This document shows positions 8,676-15,267 of a stretch of DNA of 64,000 nucleotides, piece after piece. The stretch is from Bacteroidota bacterium (GTDB lineage Bacteria > Bacteroidota > Bacteroidia > B-17B0 > Aurantibacillaceae): assembly GCA_030681615.1 (NCBI GenBank), contig JAUXSA010000016.1:26904-90903 (forward strand), given 5' to 3'. The position numbers and the translations under genes were made by a program. The notes under the pieces are model-generated. The model made no database searches and was not told the origin of the DNA. It saw nothing but the letters and a program-made list of their open reading frames with translations. Positions within the stretch are counted from its first letter, which is position 1, and every line of letters begins with the position of its first letter.

Positions 8676-10149
8676 AATAGCCTCCAGTGTTTATTGCGTC
8701 ATACGAATCATTTTGATGAGAATCTTTAGTAATTGTCATATTTGCCAAAGCGCCCAATGTTACAGGCTTAACAGGAGGGCGTGGATTGATCCTGCCAACC
8801 TGATAAGCAGTCTTATTTAATTTTTCACACAAGTACATTCCCATAGAAGGAGAACAATTTTTTCCCTGACATGCACCCATTCCAAGGCGTGTTAATAGTT
8901 TTACAGATTGAAGATCGCCCGCACCTTCTGTAATTGCTTTATCAACATCTGAGAGGCGAACTTCCTCGCATCTGCAAACTAATGTTTTATGTGTGGCAAG
9001 TTCAAGCAATCCCGACTTTACCGATGTAACTTCATTTAAATGTTTGCGAAATTTTTCAAAGGAATGAATACGAGAAAAATATTTTTCTGATCTTTTTTCT
9101 GCATCAACAGCTTGGATGGCCTCGCAATTTTGTGCGGCTTTAATGCCGGCAATTCGACCTTCTTCTTCCGCAATTATAGCACCACTTATTCTCGCACCAT
9201 CACCTACAGCAAATATTCCTTGTTGGCTTGTTTGCATCCATTCATCTCTAATTACAGTCCATCCGATACCGGGATAAAATTCATGTTTGCATTCCGCAAG
9301 TTCTGTTAGTTCGGTATTCGGAACAAATCCGAATCCTAAAGCAACAAGATCAGCATTTACAGTTTTGGTAGTATCCTCCAAAGGCTTCCAATTTTCGGGG
9401 TTTAATGCTCCATAGGTTACACTTTCTGCTTCATCCTTACCGTTAATCTTAAAAACTGTATGATTAAATAAAATTGGAATATTGTTTTGTTTTAACTCTA
9501 AAAGATCAGCTGCAATGTCATGTGCAAAATCTGCATCTCCCCATTGATTGATAAAGTCAGGTGAAGCCCACGAAGGCGAACCTGCTTCTAAAACGGCAAG
9601 CACATTAACTCCGATATCATGCAACTTGTTTGCGGTGCTTATAAGGAGTGGGCCTGTTCCTGCTATTAAGGCTGTCTCTCCCGGTTTTATAAACATTGTT
9701 TTAATGAATGATTTTACTCCGCCAACAGTCATTACTCCCGGTAGCGTCCAGCCGGGAAAAGGTACAGGTCGTTCGTATGCACCAGTTGCAATAATTATTT
9801 GTTCCGCCTCAATTACTCCTGATGCGTCATTTGAAGACCACATTACTTCACGGTTCTTCCATACTCCCAATACAGAAGTTGAAGTAAGTATTTTTATTTT
9901 GTCGCTAACTTCTTCTAATTCCTCATGTAATTTTTTTCCACGCTTTTGCTCGGCAGTTAGCATCTCTTTTTCTTTTACCTGAAACTCTTTTGAATTTTTT
10001 CGGTAAACCTGTCCTCCGGGAAATCTTCCTTCATCTATTAAGATACAGGAAGCACCTGCACGGGCAGCCTCTATTGCTGCACCCATTCCTGCTGGGCCAG
10101 CACCAATAATAACTATAGGTTTCCTGTTTTTCATTATACTGTTTTCCAT
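8665..10149 (-). CDS. NAD(P)/FAD oxidoreductase with BFD-type iron-sulfur domain (HcnB-like)
   Basis: The 494-residue protein begins with an FAD-binding GxGxxG motif (IVIIGAGPAGMGAAIEAARA). It has a second nucleotide-binding region (TALIAGTGPLLISTANKL) and VFAVGDGARI-like FAD contact. The C-terminal ~90 residues carry the four cysteines of a bacterioferritin-associated-ferredoxin-like [2Fe-2S] domain: CRC and, later, CQGKNC. This architecture is that of the alpha subunit of hydrogen cyanide synthase (HcnB) and opine/hydroxyproline oxidases. It overlaps the small ferredoxin-like gene upstream and the HcnC-like gene downstream, so the three subunits are probably made in step. Confidence 0.82.
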   Translation of the reverse strand: MENSIMKNRKPIVIIGAGPAGMGAAIEAARAGASCILIDEGRFPGGQVYRKNSKEFQVKEKEMLTAEQKRGKKLHEELEEVSDKIKILTSTSVLGVWKNREVMWSSNDASGVIEAEQIIIATGAYERPVPFPGWTLPGVMTVGGVKSFIKTMFIKPGETALIAGTGPLLISTANKLHDIGVNVLAVLEAGSPSWASPDFINQWGDADFAHDIAADLLELKQNNIPILFNHTVFKINGKDEAESVTYGALNPENWKPLEDTTKTVNADLVALGFGFVPNTELTELAECKHEFYPGIGWTVIRDEWMQTSQQGIFAVGDGARISGAIIAEEEGRIAGIKAAQNCEAIQAVDAEKRSEKYFSRIHSFEKFRKHLNEVTSVKSGLLELATHKTLVCRCEEVRLSDVDKAITEGAGDLQSVKLLTRLGMGACQGKNCSPSMGMYLCEKLNKTAYQVGRINPRPPVKPVTLGALANMTITKDSHQNDSYDAINTGGYYEK

Positions 10150-10454
10150 TTCCCTTCAGCCTGCTGTGTTTCTATAAACATACCTTCTCTAACAAATGTC
10201 TGACAGGTTCTTGTATTTGGAATGTTATCAATTGTCATTACACATTCAAAGCACATTCCTATTCCGCAATACATTCCACGCAAACTGTTTTCTTTGGTAG
10301 TACTTCGTGAAATTCTCTGTCCATTAGCAAATAATGCTGCTGCCACACTTTCTCCTTCAAATGCCTTGACAGACTCGCCGTCAACGATTATTTCAATTTC
10401 TTTTCCTCTTATCACTCCTTTATTAATTCGGAGATCTTTTTCTGAAGTTTTCAT
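10134..10454 (-). CDS. Small [2Fe-2S] protein (HcnA-like subunit)
   Basis: The 106-residue protein shows the plant-ferredoxin-like cysteine spacing in YCGIGMCFECVMTID...RTC (C-x4-C-x2-C-x11-C). That identifies the small iron-sulfur subunit of the HcnABC/opine-oxidase family, usually about 100 residues. It overlaps the HcnB-like gene by 16 bases and starts 16 bases after the ATPase gene. The three genes in the order small Fe-S, FAD/Fe-S, FAD give a complete enzyme of this type. Hydrogen cyanide synthase is one possibility; D-amino acid or hydroxyproline oxidase is equally compatible. Confidence 0.8.
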   Translation of the reverse strand: MKTSEKDLRINKGVIRGKEIEIIVDGESVKAFEGESVAAALFANGQRISRSTTKENSLRGMYCGIGMCFECVMTIDNIPNTRTCQTFVREGMFIETQQAEGKWKTV

Positions 10455-10470
10455 ATTGAATTTTTATATT

Positions 10471-12870
10471 TTATACTTCCACAGCTTTATAACCTTCTTC
10501 ATTCAGTATTTCTTTAATCTTAATTAATTCAATTTTAGACGGTTCATATTTCAGGTAAACATGCTTTTGCCTCACTTTAGGTTTGATCTCATGGATGCCC
10601 GGCACTTTATCTAAAATGGATGTAATTCTTTCTGCACAGCCTTCGCAAACCATATTAGAAACCAATAATTCAGTTTCGGCAAGCGTCTGTTTTTCTTCGA
10701 TGGGTTTACTTCGCTCTAATTTTAATGCTCTTACTCTTAAAGTATTAGCAAGTATTCCAACAATACTTACAATCATAAAAAGAATGGCAAAAACAGGAGT
10801 GATATAACCAAAGGCAGCCAACAGTATCCCTACAATATTAAATAATACCGCAACAGCTACATTTATCTGCATTGTTCTATAACTTGCTTTCCCAAGAACT
10901 AAAGCATTATAAACATCATTAAGCCTGTCACCAATTATAATAACTCCAGCCGATTCAATAGCCACATCTGTTCCTGCGCCAACAGCAATACCCACATCAG
11001 ATTGCAACAATGCAGGGCCATCGTTTATGCCATCTCCAACCATCGCCACTTTTTTACCGGCTTTTTGTAGTTTTTCTATTTCATTCACTTTTTGCTCAGG
11101 TAAAAGTTGTGCATGTGTTTCCTTTATTCCAAGCTGCAAAGCAATATTTTCAGCGACAGCTTTTGAATCACCTGTTAGCATCACTGTATTAATATTGCGG
11201 GCATGCAAGTTTTGAAACAAGCTTTCAATTCCTTTTCTTGGGCTATCCTGTAGCGCAATTATTCCTATAATTATTTTATCTCGTAAAACTAAAATAGCAG
11301 TTTTCCCTTGTGACGAAAGTTGGTCTATATGCTTTTGCGCTTCAGCGGATATTACAGCACCCTGCTTGTCTATAAAATAAGAGTTACCAATAAATAACTC
11401 ATTACCCTCTACCGTTCCTTTTACACCTTGCCCCGGTGTTGATCGGAAATCGCTAATGGCAACAGGAGTGATGTTTTTTGATTGAGCATAAAAAACTATT
11501 GCACCTCCTAAAGGATGTTCCGACTTCTTTTCAATAGAAGATACCCATTGCAATAATTGATTTTCTTCTACTCCAACAGGAATAACATCTGTAACCGTAG
11601 GTCTCCCGTAAGTTAATGTTCCCGTTTTATCAAATACAACGGTATCAACCTGTGCAAGCTGCTGAAATACTTCTCCTGATTTAACCAATAAACCAATAGA
11701 TATTCCTTTACCTCCGGCAATTGCAGCAAGCATTGGAGTGGTCATTCCAAGAGCGCATGGATAGCCCATTATTAAAACGGAGAGAAAAACGATTGTTGCT
11801 TGATATGGATCATGTGTAGCGATGAGCCATCCTATAAAAGATAATGCAGATAAAATAAGTACCGTAGGGCCGTAATAGTTCATGATCTTATCTGCCATAA
11901 GCTCCAATGGAACTTTTTTATCAGAGACACGACTCATTAGTTTAATTAACTGATTTAAGAATGTGTCTTCACCCACTTTGGTAACTAAAATATGCAATGA
12001 ACCATCAAGATTTAGTGTCCCACCAATCACTTTGCTTCCTGTTTCTTTTGATGCAGGAACGGATTCGCCTGTAAAGCTTGATTCGTCCACGCTTGCAATA
12101 CCCTGAATAACTTCGCCATCCAACGGTATTCTTTCGCCCGGCTTAATAACAACGGTTTCTCCTTTGGATATGTCTGTTATATTAACTTCAACTTCACCAC
12201 CGCCTCTAATAACTGTTGCTTTTGAAGGTTGAAGATTCATTAATCCTTTGACCGCTTCTGCTGCTTTTAAATTTGTGCCGAGTTTAAAATAATTAGAAAA
12301 TATGTGCAAAGACATAAGCCATGCAGCAACTGGCAAAAAGTTAGGCCAGCGTGAATCAACAAGGGAAAGTCCTCCAATAATTAATGAACCCCAAGCGGCA
12401 GAAGAAAGTAAAACATTAGCATTTACTACCCCTTTTTTAAGCACCAAAAGCGTTCTTTGTAAAACTGGCTTTCCTACCCATATAAGTACAAATAAAGCAA
12501 CGATTAAACTGAATATGGTACGGTACATAACCGGAAGTCCGAAAATATTCAGTGTATCAACCAAGACAATGATAGCTGATAAACTCATTCCAAGCCAACC
12601 TCTCCACCTCACCATTTTATGAAAGGCTTGATTTTTTGCCATCTGCTGGCTTTCAGTTGCAGAAACAGGATAACCGAGTTCTTCAACTTCCTTTGATAAT
12701 TTTTCCTTGGTAATTAAAGATGTGTCGGCATCAATTAAAATAACCCCATGAACTAAATTTACCATTACGCTCTTTACTCCGGGAAGTTTTTTTAATCCGT
12801 TCTCTACGCTCATCGTGCAGAAAGAACACATCATGCCGGATGCCTTTATTTGAATTGTTTCAGTTGCCAT
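10471..12870 (-). CDS. P1B-type heavy-metal ATPase with two HMA domains and a YPC motif
   Basis: The 799-residue protein has an N-terminal HMA domain (MMCSFC, C15/C18), about eight membrane helices, the actuator loop (TGES), the phosphorylation site FDKTGTLT (D414), SEHPLG, and the hinge GDGINDGPAL. A second HMA domain sits at the C-terminus (NMVCEGCAERI). The membrane metal-binding motif reads Y370-P-C372, not CPC. On the minus strand the codon is TAT, one base from TGT. It exports a soft metal ion, copper being the default guess. The motif change and the C-terminal HMA make the metal uncertain. It lies between a thioredoxin-like gene and the HcnABC-like genes. Confidence 0.9.
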   Translation of the reverse strand: MATETIQIKASGMMCSFCTMSVENGLKKLPGVKSVMVNLVHGVILIDADTSLITKEKLSKEVEELGYPVSATESQQMAKNQAFHKMVRWRGWLGMSLSAIIVLVDTLNIFGLPVMYRTIFSLIVALFVLIWVGKPVLQRTLLVLKKGVVNANVLLSSAAWGSLIIGGLSLVDSRWPNFLPVAAWLMSLHIFSNYFKLGTNLKAAEAVKGLMNLQPSKATVIRGGGEVEVNITDISKGETVVIKPGERIPLDGEVIQGIASVDESSFTGESVPASKETGSKVIGGTLNLDGSLHILVTKVGEDTFLNQLIKLMSRVSDKKVPLELMADKIMNYYGPTVLILSALSFIGWLIATHDPYQATIVFLSVLIMGYPCALGMTTPMLAAIAGGKGISIGLLVKSGEVFQQLAQVDTVVFDKTGTLTYGRPTVTDVIPVGVEENQLLQWVSSIEKKSEHPLGGAIVFYAQSKNITPVAISDFRSTPGQGVKGTVEGNELFIGNSYFIDKQGAVISAEAQKHIDQLSSQGKTAILVLRDKIIIGIIALQDSPRKGIESLFQNLHARNINTVMLTGDSKAVAENIALQLGIKETHAQLLPEQKVNEIEKLQKAGKKVAMVGDGINDGPALLQSDVGIAVGAGTDVAIESAGVIIIGDRLNDVYNALVLGKASYRTMQINVAVAVLFNIVGILLAAFGYITPVFAILFMIVSIVGILANTLRVRALKLERSKPIEEKQTLAETELLVSNMVCEGCAERITSILDKVPGIHEIKPKVRQKHVYLKYEPSKIELIKIKEILNEEGYKAVEV

Positions 12871-12891
12871 ATTCCGTAATTGAAATTTGTT

Positions 12892-13155
12892 TTAATTATT
12901 TTGAATCTGTTGTTCTAATTTGTTGTTCTCAAAATACTTTTTGTAATCAAGTATTTTGCCGTCCACCACTACTGAAGGGACTGAGTTGATTTGATATTCT
13001 TTGACTTTATTTATACACTCCTCATCGTTCCATTGCTCATACAAATTGTAAATTGTTACATCACAGTTTTCAAGCCCATTTACCAGCTTTATAACGGCTT
13101 CACAAAGTGGACAGCCTGCTGTGAATACTTCTATTTTTCTTCTATAATCTTTCAT
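12892..13155 (-). CDS. Thioredoxin-like small protein (CxxC)
   Basis: The 87-residue protein has a glutaredoxin/thioredoxin-like fold: IEVFTAGCPLCEAV supplies the CPLC redox pair at the start of helix 1, and NSVPSVVVDGKIL contains the cis-proline. It has no signal peptide, so it should be cytosolic. A role in passing electrons or holding metal for the adjacent ATPase and CcdA-like protein is inference from location. It starts 28 bases after the MerP-like gene and ends 21 bases before the ATPase. Confidence 0.8.
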   Translation of the reverse strand: MKDYRRKIEVFTAGCPLCEAVIKLVNGLENCDVTIYNLYEQWNDEECINKVKEYQINSVPSVVVDGKILDYKKYFENNKLEQQIQNN

Positions 13156-13183
13156 CTTTCTTTTCTTTGAGTTCTCTGATAAT

Positions 13184-13534
13184 TTATTTTTTTGCTTCTA
13201 ACACTTTTGCCTTGAATCCTCTCGCTTCAATTATTTCAATAATTTGCTTTTCAGTAATTATACTTTCATCAAAAGTAATTTCGCTATTACTGTTATCGAA
13301 AGTGGTTTTAGTTTCTATAACACCCGGAACATTTTTAAACTTTTTATCCAAGCCATCCGCGCAACCTTGCTGGCAGCTCATTCCCTTAACTTCTATGTTT
13401 ACTGTTTTCATTTTTGTTTGTTTTTCGATATTACTTGTTTGATTTTTTTTGTCAGTCTGAGCTTTTGAAGGTGTAGCAAAAGCAAATAATGCAATAAGCA
13501 TTAAAAAGCCTGTTGTTGATTTTAATGTTTTCAT
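13184..13534 (-). CDS. Periplasmic HMA-domain protein (MerP-like), first gene of operon
   Basis: The 116-residue protein has a signal peptide (about residues 1-25, ending PSKAQ) and a single HMA domain. Its metal motif is MSCQQGC, C-x3-C rather than the usual C-x2-C. The wider spacing could alter metal choice or reflect a derived site. It is the first gene after the promoter with the CsoR-type operator, so it should be strongly induced by the metal. A nine-gene run with gaps under 30 bases or overlaps follows down to 5070. Confidence 0.85.
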   Translation of the reverse strand: MKTLKSTTGFLMLIALFAFATPSKAQTDKKNQTSNIEKQTKMKTVNIEVKGMSCQQGCADGLDKKFKNVPGVIETKTTFDNSNSEITFDESIITEKQIIEIIEARGFKAKVLEAKK

Positions 13535-13560
13535 TTTTTTAGTTGTTTAAGTTTATGATA

Positions 13561-13594
13561 CAAATGTAGAATGAGGGGTGGGGTGGTCTCCAAA
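13561..13594 (-). promoter_or_regulatory. Bacteroidota promoter with G-tract operator for the metal operon
   Basis: On the minus strand, TTTG (13591-13594) and TACATTTG (13561-13568) are spaced by 22 bases and fit the Bacteroidota -33/-7 consensus. The plus strand of the spacer reads GAGGGGTGGGGTGGTCTCC, a G-tract of the CsoR/RcnR type. It shares 11 of 12 bases (GGGGTRGTCTCC) with the site upstream of the regulator gene. A repressor here would block polymerase directly. The start codon is about 27 bases downstream. Confidence 0.65.
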
Positions 13595-13600
13595 TTTTTT

Positions 13601-13966
13601 TTATTTCTTTTTGTTGTGGCGATCCACGCCTTCTCCAATCTTATCTATTTCTTTTAATTTTTTGACCAACTCCTCTATCTTGAAGCTGGGGAACTGTTTT
13701 TTTATAAACTCTATCTTTTCTTCATTCCCACAATTACCCGGGCAAGCATCTGCTACTTCCACAATTTTTATTGCAAGCGCTTTTCTATAAACCTCATCCA
13801 GTAATAATTCATAAGCTACATCCAAGCCGCTGTTAACCGCCTTAAACTGATTAATTATATTAGCATGGTCGGATTCTTTATCAAGCATTTTGATAAGTCC
13901 GTCAACTTGACCTCTAATTATTGTAAGTCGAGTTTTGATGTCTTGCGTAAGATCTGTTGGTAGCAT
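13601..13966 (-). CDS. CsoR/RcnR-family metal-sensing repressor
   Basis: The 121-residue protein starts with the family core KTRLTIIRGQVDGLIKML (DNA-binding basic residues and helix 1) followed by helix 2 (NQFKAVNSGLDVAYELLLDE). Against the classical CsoR ligands (Cys, then His-x3-Cys), the aligned positions are H34, V59 and A63, so the normal copper site is absent. A new pair, C75-P-G-N-C79, follows helix 2. The protein probably senses a different ligand or uses a relocated thiol site. It lies between the two G-tract operator candidates and would regulate itself and the nine-gene operon. Confidence 0.85.
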   Translation of the reverse strand: MLPTDLTQDIKTRLTIIRGQVDGLIKMLDKESDHANIINQFKAVNSGLDVAYELLLDEVYRKALAIKIVEVADACPGNCGNEEKIEFIKKQFPSFKIEELVKKLKEIDKIGEGVDRHNKKK

Positions 13967-14006
13967 ATTATATTTCTAGGTTTTAATTTGAAAGTAAAAG
14001 TAATTC

Positions 14007-14026
14007 CTATAGGGGGGTAGTCTCCT
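14007..14026 (-). promoter_or_regulatory. Second CsoR-type G-tract operator candidate
   Basis: CCTATAGGGGGGTAGTCTCC lies 41-60 bases upstream of the regulator's start codon. The G6 run flanked by TATA and TAGT resembles RcnR/CsoR-class sites and is nearly identical at its 3' part to the site at 13580-13591. This suggests autoregulation. Confidence 0.55.
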
Positions 14027-14227
14027 AATAATATTTATAACTTGTTGATATTCAACTGCTACATTTTCAACAAGATCTTTTTTATTTTTTTATGTAAACA
14101 AATGAGATGTGAAAATGATTGCAATCTCTGCTGTTCAAATTACAATAAAAGATACTACTATTGAAACTTGATCAATGTTTGAAGTGAAGAACATTGCAGG
14201 CTATTTTGGCTATACTTTTTCTTAGTG

Positions 14228-14278
14228 CATACGTTCAATTCCATCGAATTGTCCTCTCACAATATGTAATCGTTTATG
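14228..14278 (-). pseudogene. Remnant of a second CsoR-family gene
   Basis: The minus-strand frame encodes HKRLHIVRGQFDGIERM, the conserved N-terminal helix of CsoR-family repressors. It is different in sequence from the intact gene next door. Stop codons and frame breaks follow immediately. It is a short scrap in the 504-base gap between the intact regulator and the next HMA gene. It supports the idea that this gap is a decayed metal-response locus. Confidence 0.45.
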
Positions 14279-14313
14279 AGATCTGCTGTTAAATCACCCT
14301 CTTTTGTAGAAGC

Positions 14314-14443
14314 TTAAGCAGTGGTTGTTCCTTCCGTTTTCGTATAAGGGCAATCAGTAGTTCCTTTTTTTAGGACAATTTTTTAATAAAGGGCATTCAG
14401 CAGTTCCTTTTTTAGGACAATCTTTAATTAATGGGCAATCTGG
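14314..14443 (-). pseudogene. Decayed Cys-Pro repeat peptide gene
   Basis: The minus strand encodes DCPLIKDCPKKGTAECPLLK and NCPKK, then, after a one-base shift, GTTDCPYTKTEGTTTA and a stop. The repeat is about 15 residues with two Cys-Pro pairs (CPLxKxCPKKGTxx). The shift coincides with a seven-A run (seven T at 14365-14371), whereas the equivalent run in the neighbouring repeat has six. An in-frame TAA sits directly before the first repeat and no start is visible. It follows the HMA gene at 14471, so it may be that protein's lost Cys-rich tail or a separate metal-binding peptide. Confidence 0.5.
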
Positions 14444-14470
14444 TTATTTCAGAGTAAACGGTTTAGTGTA

Positions 14471-14818
14471 TTACAATTTCTTACAGCAGGAGTGAAGGTT
14501 TGCGTATGCCTTCGAGTCAGCAGGTATATCATCAGCATCGTAACCCGCCATCGTAATCGCTTTACGAATTTTTGCAGGAGAGGTTTTGGTCGGATTATAA
14601 ACCACTGTTATAAAATTGGTTTTAAGGTCAAGTGTTTTTTCCTGTAAACCATCCACTTTTGACAGCGCTTTACTAATGGTGGCTTTGCACATTCCACACA
14701 CAGCAGATGTTTTTATTTTAACTTTTACTGAAGTAGCATCGCCTTTTTTTTGCGCAAAGAGTGATGAAACACTCATCAAGGCAACTAAAAGTAGGGAGAT
14801 AAACATTTTTGTTTTCAT
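14471..14818 (-). CDS. Secreted HMA-domain protein (copper/mercury chaperone-like)
   Basis: The 115-residue protein has a signal peptide (about residues 1-22, ending LFAQ), one HMA domain with the metal motif VCGMCKATI, and a C-terminal SCCKKL with vicinal cysteines. It resembles the small periplasmic HMA proteins found beside metal-efflux genes in Bacteroidota. It lies downstream of the mer genes on the same strand, separated from merA by two broken genes. It may be co-transcribed with them. The extra CC tail could donate metal to another thiol protein. Confidence 0.8.
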   Translation of the reverse strand: MKTKMFISLLLVALMSVSSLFAQKKGDATSVKVKIKTSAVCGMCKATISKALSKVDGLQEKTLDLKTNFITVVYNPTKTSPAKIRKAITMAGYDADDIPADSKAYANLHSCCKKL

Positions 14819-14851
14819 TTTTTTGAGGTTTAATGAGCAATAATTAATTGG

Positions 14852-15124
14852 TTATTTTTCAAGTGCCATTCCACATTTTGGGCAGTCGCCTAGTTTTGTC
14901 TGATTCGATTTCGGAGTGCATTGAGCAGGTTAGGTAGTCTTTGCCGCCAGATTCTCTTTTCCTGCGGGACCGCCTTCAAACCATGTAGTTTTTAACCTGG
15001 TTTCACTTATAATTCGCTGTGCAATTGACCGTAATTGAAAGTCAGATAATTCTTGTAAATCAACGGCTTTATCATTCTCTGTTCCATTTAGAATTATAAA
15101 ATCAATTAACTCCTGCCTTTCCAT
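14852..15124 (-). pseudogene. Frameshifted heavy-metal-binding-domain protein
   Basis: An intact 64-codon start (MERQELIDFIILNGTEND to AGKENLAAKTT) ends at a TAA at 14930-14932. A one-base shift after KTT gives TCSMHSEIESDK, and a second compensating shift gives LGDCPKCGMALEK and a stop at 14852. Joined, this is the typical YTCPMHPE...GDCPKCGM metal-binding module at the end of a ~90-residue protein. The two indels (one lost base near 14931, one gained near 14898) and the in-frame stop make the metal-binding half untranslatable. An alternative is sequencing error, but two errors 33 bases apart are less likely than decay. Confidence 0.65.
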
Positions 15125-15129
15125 TGCTA

Positions 15130-15243
15130 TTATTTAAAAATCATTTTCTGTTTTCTTACCGCATTTAAAATAGCCAACAATGCCACACCTACATCAGCAA
15201 ACCAGCTTCCCATACTTTTATTGATGAATTTCTGCTCTTTCAT
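15130..15243 (-). pseudogene. C-terminal fragment of a P1B-type ATPase
   Basis: The 37-residue frame contains SWFADVGVALLAILNAVR, the characteristic last transmembrane helix of cadmium/zinc/lead P1B-type ATPases (ADVG..LLVILNALR). The rest of the ~650-residue enzyme is absent. An ATG at 15241-15243 happens to open it, so a tiny membrane peptide could be made, but the simplest view is a deletion remnant. It sits 24 bases after merA, suggesting the ancestral operon carried an ATPase there. Confidence 0.6.
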
Positions 15244-15267
15244 GGTTTATTTTAAACGCACTATTTT

